Source of the DNA: Entrophospora sp. SA101
Taxonomy: Eukaryota > Glomeromycota > Glomeromycetes > Entrophosporales > Entrophosporaceae
DNA length: 30,754 bases
Direction: 5' to 3'
NCBI GenBank assembly: GCA_958430865.1
Contig: CAUDNR010004049.1
Span: forward strand, 8,251 to 39,004
Under the pieces are notes generated by a model. That model made no database searches. It saw only the letters and a list, made by a program, of their open reading frames with translations, and was not told where the DNA came from. This document shows positions 9,507 to 19,010 of this stretch, in pieces (the first letter of the stretch is position 1; each line of letters opens with the position of its first letter). The translations under genes and the position numbers were made by a program.

Positions 9507-10667
9507 ATGATAGAAAAAAACCAATTTAATGATGATCAAATAATACTAGATCGTTTAAAGATAGGCTTGAAAAATCTTCAGAAAATATCGCCACGCAAGA
9601 TCAAATCACCAGCTAACCAACCACGTAGGGCAAGCGTAGCCATAATAATTCGTATTAGGCCAACAATAATTAATTCTTTTGAAACATTTTCCAGTGACAC
9701 CAATGATAACGATATCATTGAATATGAAGGAAATGGAAAAGAAGATTTATCTGTTGTAATAGAAGAGTTTTTTAATTTAACATGGGTTAGAAGGGGAACA
9801 CCAGAAATTATATATATTAAAAGAAGTTTAAGGGATGGAGACAGATGGTCGGGGCAAATAGCTTTTCCTGGAGGTAAACAAGACCCAGATGATTTAGACG
9901 ATTTGGATACAGCAATAAGAGAGACATCAGAAGAAATTGGAATAGATCTTGAAAATGACAAATCATTTGCATATATTGGTGCATTAGATGATAGAGAGGT
10001 AACATCAACTTTGGGAGGAAAATTATTAATGACTCTTTCATGTTTTGTATTTTTACAAATAACACATATTACACCACCTACAGAAATTTCAGGATCAGAG
10101 ATATCATCTATTCATTCTATACCATTATCAATATTCTTTGATCCTATTTATACACAAAGATGGAATCCAGTATCAATAGATCTTTCCTTAGGATTATCTA
10201 AATCAAGACCAATCAAGTTCATATTATCATTTTTATTAGGCAAGGTTCATTTTAATTCAATAATTTTACCAAATAACAACAATGATGATAATAACAACAA
10301 TGGTGAAGGAGAGGGTGATGACAGTTTAAGATTATGGGGATTAACATTACAGATGACAAGCGATTTGATAGATTTAATGTATAAAGAGGATGAAATACCA
10401 TCGAGAAGATTGGATGCAACAAGACCAAGATTTGATTATTTAGATTTAAATATATTTGTTTGGTGGCTTTTAAAATCAAACAGGAATAAATATAAAGAAG
10501 AGCAATCAAATTTAATCACTAGAAGAAGAGTATGGGCAAATGGATGGAATGATTATTATAAGTCAATACAAAAATCAATAATTGTTATAATTCTCACTAG
10601 ATCGATGATTGGTTTATGGTTTATAAGAAAAGTTATCTCATTATGGAAAAAAAAAACAATACTTTGA
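9507..10667 (+). CDS. Nudix hydrolase, CoA pyrophosphatase type
   Basis: Single-exon protein of 386 aa from the first ATG at 9507. The core reads WSGQIAFPGGKQDPDD, followed by TAIRETSEEIGI at residues ~135-146, which is the Nudix box of the CoA-diphosphatase subfamily (PCD1/NUDT7/NUDT8/NudL). The PGGK-D spacing is the extended form typical of that subgroup; E139, E142 and E143 are the expected metal ligands. Such enzymes split CoA into 3',5'-ADP and phosphopantetheine. Unusual features are an Asn/Asp/Gly/Glu low-complexity insert at ~255-273 and a C-terminal hydrophobic stretch (SIIVIILTRSMIGLWFI, ~357-373) followed by basic residues. That end resembles a tail anchor. No PTS1 peroxisomal tripeptide is present (ends TIL). 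An N-terminal extension through an intron at 9431-9491 is possible. Confidence 0.88.
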   Translation: MIEKNQFNDDQIILDRLKIGLKNLQKISPRKIKSPANQPRRASVAIIIRIRPTIINSFETFSSDTNDNDIIEYEGNGKEDLSVVIEEFFNLTWVRRGTPEIIYIKRSLRDGDRWSGQIAFPGGKQDPDDLDDLDTAIRETSEEIGIDLENDKSFAYIGALDDREVTSTLGGKLLMTLSCFVFLQITHITPPTEISGSEISSIHSIPLSIFFDPIYTQRWNPVSIDLSLGLSKSRPIKFILSFLLGKVHFNSIILPNNNNDDNNNNGEGEGDDSLRLWGLTLQMTSDLIDLMYKEDEIPSRRLDATRPRFDYLDLNIFVWWLLKSNRNKYKEEQSNLITRRRVWANGWNDYYKSIQKSIIVIILTRSMIGLWFIRKVISLWKKKTIL

Positions 10668-11893
10668 AAATTTAATTTTTTAATTTATATATATAAATTG
10701 TATTTTTATTATTAAAACAAAACTTTTCCTTATTTAATATAGAATATTTATTGAAAATTAAGTCATAGTATCACAGAAAGGTATAAAACATAATCTATGC
10801 TTAATGGCTTAATTTGTATCAAAAAACATTATATGCAATAAAAATGTTTGTTGGGAAAGCTAGCTCTATGGGTGCCTCAAAATCAACACAGTAATTGGTA
10901 GCGTCTGTGATGAGCGAAATATAAAATATCAAAAGTCTGTATATCCTTGCTACTCGAGAAAACAATAAAATAAAGATGATTATTATTACAGTCGTTCTTT
11001 TATTAAGTAATGATCCAGGCTAATTTTATTACATATTGATATAATAAAGAATTTATTTTTAAAAATAAAGAATTTGATTATTTGTAATAAACAGACTTGA
11101 AAATGGATCACATGTTCATGCGAAAGGTTAGAATCTGCGTCAATTCACGCGCGTGAAATTCAAATTAGCCAATCAGAATTTTGTATTCAAAACACCCCAA
11201 AATTTAATCAAATATTAATTATTAATAAATTTCCCACATGAATGACTGTGAAATGTCATAAACTCTTGACAAATTTACGTCATTATACTAGTATAACGGG
11301 ATAAATAGTGAGTGTCATCATAACAGGAGTAAATTTAACAAGATTGTCATTATAACGAATGTCATTATGAACGGGGGTGACTTGCACTAGGATTAAAAGC
11401 CAAGATATTAGTATTAGTTAGTATCATTGGGAGTGTGTGCACAATATTGCATTATAATCGTAAAAATTCTTCAATAGGTTGTGAAATTAACGAACCAAAT
11501 CAGGTGAGTCACAACTCGTACTGTGCTAATGAGACATATACCAGTTAATATTAAGAATTGAGATCATCTATATATCAACAGGAAAAAAGCATACGTGGGT
11601 GGGCGAAGGATATACAGCCAATGCGTATATCTTATCATAACCATTTCTTTAGGGTTTGGATTATATTTTCATTTGCGCAAAGCAGATAAAAGGACTAACC
11701 GGAAATTTTTATTTTGAAAATTTTGGCTAGTTCAAATTCACATGAAGATGAATAACTTTTTGTATTGATGTCCATATTTGATACTAATACTAATTTGTCG
11801 TATGAGAAAATATGCTTTTTTTTAGTGCTAAGATCTTCAGAGCGCATGTTTTTTTTCCCAAAATCATTTGTAAAATTTCAGATTTCTAAATAT
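10668..11893. other. Intergenic between Nudix and PRXL2 genes
   Basis: No complete gene. On the minus strand 10941-10819 is open for 40 codons (more upstream) and reads like protein, including TDATNYCVDFEAPIELAF. I do not recognise it. A perfect 14-bp palindrome TTCACGCGCGTGAA lies at 11144-11157, and GCCAATCAG (a CCAAT box) at about 11168-11176. Both are over 700 bp upstream of the next ATG. The remainder is AT-rich with nothing recognisable. Confidence 0.4.
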
Positions 11894-13031
11894 ATGCAAA
11901 AACGAAATTTTTTAGTTGCTTTAATTTCTATAATTTTTTTCTTTTCTGTGAAATATTTGAAATCAAATATGTCGGAAAATTCCAACAAGACATCTTATGA
12001 GGCTTTAAAAAATATCACCGTTAAAGATCTTAAGGATGATAAATCTTTCGAAGCAAATAAAATTTGGGAAAATAATCCAGCTTTGATATTCGTTGGCAAG
12101 TGGAATTAATTAATTTTTTCCACAAAAAAAAAAAAGGCACATTTTTTTTGTTAATTTGTTATTAACTTTCTGGTTATAATTTATTAGTTCGTAGACCTGG
12201 TTGTCAATTGTGTCGTGAAGAGTCATTAAAACTGGTGTCATTTAAAAACTTAATTTCAGATAAAATGGTGATTTAAAAATCATTTAATTGTACAAGAAAA
12301 CCGTTGCATATATTAAATATTTAAAACTATATATATATCTATTGATTGATCAATATTTAGGGCTTAAGAATGGTAGCAATTGTTCATGAAAATTTAGATA
12401 ATGAAGTCGAAGAATTTAATAATGGGTTTTGGAAAGGAGAAGTATATTTTGACGAAAAAAAGGCCTTTTATACTGCGCTTGGGTAATAATTAATTTAATT
12501 TAAAAATGTTGGCTAACAGAATTAAATGGTTGTTTTTAATAATAAAATAATTTGGAATGATTTTAGTGGTGGAGAGATAAGATATGGTGGATACATGAGC
12601 ATATTTAAACCTTCTGTTTGGATGAATATCGGAAGAAATTGGAAAACGGTAAGTTTAACACAGAAATAGCCAATCTTTCAAGATTCATTAATTAAAAAAC
12701 ATTTTTATTATTATAACACATGATTAATATTCAGGGCGTACAAGGCAATTACAAAGGAGAGGGTAGAATTTTAGGAGGATTATATATTTTAAAACCTGGC
12801 ACAGCGGGAGTTCATTATCAACACAATGAAAAGGTGTGGGGGGATGTTGCACCATTAGATCAAGTTTTAACCGCTTGTTTAGAAGTCTCGCCTAAAAAAG
12901 ATGATAAATCTATTCAAGAAGAAGTGTCAAGTATCATTGATAAATTTAAGAAAGGAGAATTAGTTATTAATGATAAATTATTGAGTAATGATCCACCAGC
13001 AACTTGTAATTCAATAGAAGCTTGCACATAG
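11894..13031 (+). CDS. PRXL2 (FAM213)-type peroxiredoxin-like protein
   Basis: Predicted 260-aa protein from five exons: 11894-12095, 12188-12267, 12361-12482, 12567-12648, 12735-13031. The thioredoxin-like redox motif RRPGCQLCREE puts the CxxC at C73 and C76. It is followed by VAIVHE, FWKGEVYFDEKKAFYTALGG, then GEGRILGGLYIL and the EKVWGDVAPLDQVL end. This order matches PRXL2A/AhpC-TSA_2 proteins, thought to be thiol-dependent reductases. Residues 5-20 (NFLVALISIIFFFSVK) form a membrane anchor like that of vertebrate PRXL2A. I chose ATG 11894 because it places this anchor at the N-terminus. An in-frame ATG at 11768 would add 42 residues. The first intron begins GCAAGT rather than GT; a GT donor nearby would break the frame before RRPGC. 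Confidence 0.92.
12096..12187 (+). other. GC-AG intron
   Basis: This intron of the PRXL2 gene starts with GCAAGT and ends TTATTAG. Joining 12095 to 12188 gives ALIFVVRRPGC, which aligns without a gap to the family's VRRPGC segment. The frame otherwise ends in a stop a few codons on. GCAAGT is the classic context of the rare GC-AG class spliced by the major spliceosome. Confidence 0.85.
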
Positions 13032-13109
13032 TTGATATTTTTCACTTAACAATAAAAAAGTTTTTATTTTTTTTGTACCATATAAAGTGTTTAAATAATG
13101 AAAAACTAA

Positions 13110-14337
13110 TTAATTATTAAGATTAGTATTTAAGTATTCAACAAATAATTGAGCAACTCTATCCATGTCCAAAAGTGTATGCATCTTATTAATATTTGTA
13201 AATTGTTTTTTAAGTCTTCTTAGTTCTGATAATGTTACTGTGTGTGATGGAAGATTAATGTATTTAAGCAATATAAATATTGATGTCAAGAATTTATTAA
13301 TTTTAAAATTAAATTGAAAAAATTATTGTTTTGTTAGTTTAGTTTTAGTTTAATGAAAGGATATTATTTGATTTGCACAAGTTATTTTTATGTTTGTATT
13401 AATTCCTATAACATCATTTTTTTGTGCTTTTAATATTTCATTAATTATTTCTTGTGTGGTTTTTTCTAGTTCATATAAATAATTGGTTTCACTAATTGGA
13501 TTCTTTATTAAAAAATTTTTTTTAATATTATTAATAATTGCAATGATTGTAATCGTTGTATTTTACAATGTATTTTTAATATCATTACCACGATTGTTGA
13601 TAAATTGGGCGGTTTTGGTTTTTTTAATATCAAAGAATTCCATAATTCATCAAATGGTAAATTTGTATCATCAAATAATATGGTAAATAGTGGAGAATCC
13701 CAACGATTACGATCATCTGGCTCTTCAAATCTACTAACAAGTTCTTCAAATCTAAAGGAAAAGAGAAAACCAATTTTAACTGATAGAAATGAATCTAATT
13801 AAAATTTTTTTTTGTTTAAAGAAAAAGAAAATTTTTTTTTTCTTTTCTAACAATGTTGAATTGTATCCATTTTCTCTATTTGAATTCCATTTTCTCGCCA
13901 ATTCTACAGGTGTTCCACAATGCACTACACAGTGAGGTGTACCAACAGCACGGGAAACACAATACAGTTGATAACGAAACCCTTTAATATAATTCATCCC
14001 ATCAACAATTACCAAATCATCTTTTGAAACCAATCTTTCAACAGCTGATAATAATGTACCACGAGCCTTTTTTTCTTCTACTCTAGTATCTTTTTATTAG
14101 AAATTAGATTGATGTACATAAACTATTTATTGGTTATACACATAATGACAATTTATCTACATAGTTAACATTACCTTGATAACTATCTTTAGCAATTCCC
14201 AAATTCTCATCATTAATTAAGTTTACATTTATTGATTTTTCTTCAGCTTTAAATTTATCAATAAAATAATTTTTAATTTGATTTGATCTTATTGTTTTGC
14301 CACTTGAAGGTATGCCACAGATAATTATCAATGGCAT
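13110..14337 (-). CDS. KTI12: KTI12, Elongator-associated P-loop protein
   Basis: Predicted 268-aa protein from five exons: 14337-14175, 14080-13852, 13751-13589, 13502-13379, 13237-13110; all phases agree. It begins MPLIIICGIPSSGKT, with the Walker A at residues 8-15. Then come EEKKARGTLLSAVERLVSKD, the signature NYIKGFRYQLYC, and TPHCVVHCGTP. RFEEPDDRNRWDSPLFT and the C-terminal LTLSELRRLKKQFTNINKMH complete the family pattern. KTI12 binds tRNA and ATP and is needed for Elongator-dependent wobble-uridine modification. The length is close to yeast and human KTI12. The gene converges with the PRXL2 gene, with only 78 bp between the stop codons. Intron 4 uses GTGCAA and lies where no family residues are missing. 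Confidence 0.95.
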
Positions 14338-14931
14338 TTTTTATTAAAAAAAATACGATTTATCTTTTGGTAATTTTATAAAAAAATAAAAAATTTCATT
14401 GGCAGAATTCTTTTGAATTCTAGTGTAACCTTGTATTCCAGTGAAAAAGACTGGAACAGATCACAACAACACTGGTTTTGTTTACATATATAATTGTATA
14501 AAAGAGCAGCAGTTTTATTTCAAGAATTATGTTGTCAAAATATGGATAACCTTGTTGCTGGGAGGATGGGGTAAAATATAAAAATAATGGCAAATCAATG
14601 TAGCAAATCAATGCAGGAATAACCATTTACCATTAGAGATCAGTTGCTTTAACTATTATTATTATTATTATTATTATTTGATCTTTATATATTTTAGGAA
14701 GTGAATCTACATATATTTATGGTTACAGTGATCCCGTTTATAATAAAAATGAGTTGTGAAGAAGCAACTGAATTTGTGAGAAATGGTCAATGGGAATTTC
14801 ATTGACTATTAATAGGAAATAAATAAATAACCATAAACATTAATAATTGGAAAAAATTTTTTTATAAAGTTAATTACTTTTCAATATTAATATAACTTTT
14901 CATGGAATCAATTTTTCTAAATCTTTATTCT
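14338..14931. other. Intergenic, 5' of KTI12 and 3' of the CENP-P gene
   Basis: About 590 bp without a recognised gene. It contains an ATT run at about 14656-14679. KTI12 transcription should start within the first part. No clear binding site seen. Confidence 0.45.
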
Positions 14932-15955
14932 CTATGTTTTCTTATTCAACCCAAATACAATTTTAACAATTATTTCAACAGCGAATTGAACACCTTTAAC
15001 CTCTACAAGTTGTTGAAAATGATTTGGTATTTGATCAATTATATTAAATTCATCTAATGTCTTCCCTAATAATATTTGAAAAAGTAATCATTGTATTATT
15101 TAAAATAACAATCTTTAATAAATTGTTCTTGATGAGAAAGTAAACTTACATTGATGTGACATAATTGGTATTAACCTCAAGTCAGTAATTATAACACGAC
15201 CTAATGGAGTTAAGTTCAAATTCCATACAAACAATAATTCAGGATAATTTTTACTAAGGTAATATTATATAATAAATAATAAGAAATTAAAGATTTTAAA
15301 ATAATAAATCATTTTATTATTTCTTGTTTAAATGAAAACCCAAACCTTTTATCAGCAAATTTCAAAAAACTATTTATTTCTACATTTATCTCTTCTTGTT
15401 TGTTAGATTTTTGTAAATGTGGTGGTGGTGATAAAGTCATTGGGTCCATTATCAATTTTGAGTATTTTTGTTTTAAATATTTAAATAATTGTGTACGTTG
15501 TTGGTTAATTTTTGCATAATTGACAATTCCTTTGAATAAAACATGAATATTTCGGTTTTTCTCTACCCTATAACAATAATTTATTATTGTAATGTTAGAT
15601 GATGTGTGTTTATGTGCACATGTGTATTTTTTTTTACCTTTCAAAAAAACCTCCTACTTCTCGTCTAATTGCCTCATTAATCATAATCTTAAGACTTTTG
15701 ATAATTGAATCAGGCTCACACACTTCAAATTCAACCAAAAAATAAATTCCATATGTTTTTGCATGTATTTGATTTTGAAAAACAGCACTTCCATCGCCAC
15801 CTCCATCAGTTATTATTTCACTTTTAACATTAATTAATTCAATTTTATTTAGTGTTGCTAATTCTTTAATCTAAATTTTTAAAGATTTTGATTAGAAAAA
15901 CAATAAATTGTTGGAATAGATTTATAAGAAAAAAAACCACCTTTGAAAAAACCAT
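14932..15955 (-). CDS. CENPP: CENP-P-like inner kinetochore protein
   Basis: Predicted 235-aa protein from five exons: 15955-15941, 15870-15638, 15567-15346, 15253-15150, 15065-14932; phases 0, 2, 2 and 1 all fit. Assignment rests on residue pattern against remembered vertebrate CENP-P. An F-LVEFEV-E strand is followed by RREVGGFFERVEKNRNIHVL. LFKYLKQKYS follows, then the RWD-like C-terminal strand ELLFVWNLNLTPLGRV. The last helices read LDEFNIIDQIPNHFQQLV, equivalent to the 'LDxxxxIExAPxxFRxLV' end of CENP-P, then a VKGVQFAVE helix. CENP-P pairs with CENP-O in the CENP-O/P/Q/U (COMA) complex; budding-yeast Ctf19 is the divergent counterpart. The N-terminal coiled coil (about 50 aa in human, 288 aa total) is short or missing here, so an upstream exon may have been missed. 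Confidence 0.75.
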
Positions 15956-16017
15956 ATCAGTAAATTTTGTTTACGCGAATGTGATTTAAATGGCTGAGAT
16001 GTGATTTAATAATTATT

Positions 16018-16060
16018 GACCAATAAAATTTAACATAGCGGGCTATATCTGTGATTGGTC
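16018..16060. promoter_or_regulatory. Paired inverted CCAAT boxes upstream of CENP-P
   Basis: GACCAAT at 16018-16024 and its exact reverse complement ATTGGTC at 16054-16060 lie 63-105 bp upstream of the CENP-P ATG (minus strand). CCAAT boxes at this distance are typical HAP/NF-Y sites. The sequence is observed; use as a promoter is inference. Confidence 0.5.
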
Positions 16061-16195
16061 GATCCATAATAATATGCCGATCGTTAGTATTTTTGGGCTT
16101 TAGCGTGAAAACTCTTGCTATAATTACAATGTAATAAAGTATGCATATGGTTTGAGGCAGCATAATACCCTAGAGGTTGGACTCGAAAAATTATT

Positions 16196-16405
16196 CAATC
16201 AGATATTGATCCAGAATTAATATATTATGACCATCATCATCATCATCATCATCATCATTATATTTGTATATATCCTATTCTAAGCTTAACAACATCGTCC
16301 GTCATCTTTGATATAAATATTGTTAGTTCTCAAGCTCATACTAAAAAAATAAATAATTTATGAGAAGAAAGTAAAAAAAAGAAGCATTTATTGGAAGTAT
16401 TCCTT
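16196..16405 (+). repeat. Dispersed repeat B, copy 1
   Basis: About 210 bp matching 29683-29885 in the same orientation. Shared landmarks in order: CAATCAGA, AATTAATATATTATGAC, a CAT/TAT-rich stretch, CTCTAAGC-like CTAAGC, AACATC, CATCTTTGA, TACTGTTAGTTCT-like, ACTCATGAAAAA-like, AAATAAATAATTTATGAGA, GAAGTAAAAAAA, and GGAAGTATT. Copy 1 has a CAT trinucleotide run at 16231-16258 and an 11-bp insertion near 16204. There is no coding potential. Confidence 0.72.
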
Positions 16406-17185
16406 TTAAATGAAATCTCATCTGAATAAGGTTGCTTGCTGAAACTTCTTTGTGACTACCGAAATTCTGTCAAAATTCTAATAAACAATTAGTGTGTAAC
16501 TCTGCCGATTGATTTCTAGAGGGGTTTCGGTAGGTAACCATACATCAGAATCTCAAAATGCACAAAATAGCAAGAACCTAGCTCATTACAGCAGGGATTA
16601 CTTTTTGATGTAATGCTTAGAATGTGAAAACACAACAACTCAAACATTAATGAAATTTTGGGTAAAATTGATAGATAAAAGTTCCTAATGAAAAGATTAA
16701 CGTATTCAAATGGTGGGATGAGCATAAAAGGGATTTTCCAATCCTTTAATAATTCCAGCAACGTCAGTTCCCAGCGAGAGGTTGTTGATAATAATAATAT
16801 TGCCAATAAACACACAAACTCGAAACCAAGTGTTGTAAAAAGATTTGATCTTTTTAAAAAAGAATATAGAAAAGGTGAATTGGTTTAACGATAATTAAAT
16901 CATTTTTATGTATGTACACATAAGAAATTTCGTGTAATATTTAATCAGTTAATCGATCGATTTGACAGAGTCCAAACTATCAAAAAATGACTAATCCAAG
17001 AGAAAAAAGCACACTCATCCATAAAATAATATGATAAACGTATCATTTACTCACTACCTATGATATACTATTACATAATTCTTTATCTAATGTATTAAAT
17101 TTGTTCATGTGTCCATAGACTAATAACATGTCACACACTATTATCATACCTTATTTTGGCCTCGAATAAATGAAATAATCCGGAA
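16406..17185. other. Intergenic between repeats
   Basis: A 66-codon frame at 16688-16888 (+) encodes an Asn/Ser/Lys-rich peptide ending FKKEYRKGELV. It shows no recognisable domain and no splice context, so I do not call it a gene. The rest is AT-rich with nothing recognised. Confidence 0.35.
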
Positions 17186-17440
17186 GATAGCTGGCTATAG
17201 AAGACTTTTTTGCATTTGGTAAATCATACATTCACTTTGAAAACAATAAATTTAAATTGAATCAATTAACAACTGCTAAGGACCATAAAAAACAATATTG
17301 ATAGAAAGCCAGGTTCTGTTTAATATTCTAGTTAGTAATTTGAATAAATAAAAAAAAATTTATTTATTTAAATGATTTTTTTGTTGTAAAAAAAGCTAGA
17401 AGGTACGTTAATCATATAACTCTTACATTATTTCATAATT
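17186..17440 (+). repeat. Dispersed repeat A, copy 2
   Basis: Matches 7850-8105 as described there, beginning near TAGCTGGCTATAGAA and ending near CTCTTACATTATTT. A few bases of A/T expansion separate the blocks. Immediately downstream, 17580-17700 holds a short coiled-coil-like open stretch (ARKAKELEEKKSELIKQE) that is frameshifted and probably a relic. Confidence 0.75.
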
Positions 17441-17760
17441 CCAACAAGGTTTAAAAATGTTTGAATTAATATGAATGAATCAAAAGGATGTAATCAATTC
17501 AGACTTTTAAATTCTTACTTGTAATAATGCTTCTCAAAACCAATGTGAAACACTGGTATTGACCCTATATATATAAAGGGATGCTAGAAAAGCTAAAGAA
17601 TTAGAGGAGAAAAAATCCGAATTAATTAAACAGGAGAAATTGTTCAAGAGTTAAATGAACAAAAATCAAAATGCTGGTCCAAACTCAACAACAGAGTGAA
17701 AGTAAAGGTGAATAAAAATAAGCCAAGTATGATTTTTGTGTTTTTTGGATTAACCATAAA

Positions 17761-18207
17761 GTAGGGTTTTTATTCGTGATACAAATTCTTATTCGAAATT
17801 ATTCGTAATGCAGTCAATTTAAAAAATCTATCCGAATTAAAATTTATTCGAATTATTCGTTTTATTCATTTTATCCGTTTTATTCAAATTACTAATTTAT
17901 TCATTTTATAAAATATAGGCCTCATTTCTTTAACAAGATAATATAAGCAATAATTATATTTATAATCTATATTATTACAATTGCCAGTACTATGGCTTAA
18001 GGAAAATGTCAGCTACTGCTATATATTAATATCACTATATTCAAGGATTAAGGAATAATAGATTGATAAAGGAAAAATTTTTTAATTGGATTGAATTATT
18101 CGAATTATTAGTTTTATTCGAATAAAAATTTATTTGAATAAACTTTCAATGTAATTTGAATACTCAAATTCATAACGAATAAACCTTTATTCTAATAGAA
18201 ACCCTAC
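17761..18207. mobile_element. Foldback/MITE-like element rich in TTATTCG
   Basis: Starts GTAGGGTTTTTATT and ends in the reverse complement of GTAGGGTTTCTATT, giving 14-bp termini with one mismatch. The flanks are CATAAA on the left and CATGAA on the right, a possible 6-bp target duplication with one change. The 447-bp interior is full of TTATTCG on the left half and CGAATAA on the right half, so the strand can fold back over much of its length. There is no coding capacity. Length and structure fit a non-autonomous DNA transposon; the superfamily is not clear. Confidence 0.6.
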
Positions 18208-19010
18208 CATGAAGTTACGGAAGTAGGAAAGCAAAATAAGTCACATTATATTGGTAGCACAATGGTGATTAAATTTTGAATTTTGTGACATGGAGGTTTT
18301 ATTGTTTGTTAATATACATTAAAATTTAAATCATAATTAAATATTCACATTTATTTTGATCATTTTTCCAGTTTGGCTAAATAAACTCTCACTTGTAGTG
18401 GAGATTGTAGATGCACACAAATATTTAATAACTAACTTTGACAAAATGGGAAATCTATTTTTATTATATTCCATCACAAGAATGGACCATCTTTCCATAT
18501 CCAACTTGACTTCTTAGAACTACCCTTTTCTTCAAAATATAAGCAGAAAACTCATTATTGTATTATTACTTTCACCTATTATAGTGACTGAATTCTCTTC
18601 TTCCATTTTAAATGAATGATTAATTTAATGAACAAAACAGAAAGAATTCATTTAAAGAAAATTCATTTCAATTCAGTTGCACAAGATATTGATTCGCTGA
18701 ATATTCGAAAAAATCAAATATTTTAATGAATATAATTCATTGAGTGCAACCTCTATTGTGACATAATTTGGGCTTTGAATAATACAAAAAGGTTAATAAG
18801 GAAATTAAATAGGTTTAGTTCAATCAGCACCCAATCAGTGAATACTTGCTATTATTTATTTGTTTATTACCATCATAATAATAATAATGAAACGATTTCG
18901 TTATTTTAATAAATGGAACAATAAAGTTCTTTTTTAAAAAATAAATTTTTTTTTTTAAAACCGTCCTTTATTTATTTTTTATAAAATATCCGAAGACTAC
19001 CAAAGAATTA
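18208..19010. other. Intergenic, 5' flank of the phosphodiesterase gene
   Basis: No gene recognised. ATTCATT/AATGAAT motifs recur between 18605 and 18750 in both orientations without clear termini. The 60 bp before the ATG at 19011 are T- then A-rich. Confidence 0.4.

Noticed and set aside
9578..10509. Minus-strand frames inside the Nudix gene
   Set aside because: They are antisense shadows of a conserved single-exon gene.
11720..11750. GGCTAGTTCAAATTCAC as a possible tRNA T-arm
   Set aside because: No matching acceptor stem, D-arm or anticodon arm could be found around it.
13483..13802. Two + strand frames opposite KTI12
   Set aside because: They overlap KTI12 exons 3 and 4 antisense; the KTI12 frame has clear family motifs.
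16231..16258. CAT repeats as a possible CRISPR or regulatory array
   Set aside because: It is a simple trinucleotide microsatellite with no spacers, in a repeat copy of a eukaryotic genome.
18590..18765. Possible foldback element with ATTCATT motifs and TATAGTGAC/TATTGTGAC flanks
   Set aside because: Inverted motifs are short and AT-rich, and the termini could not be aligned convincingly.
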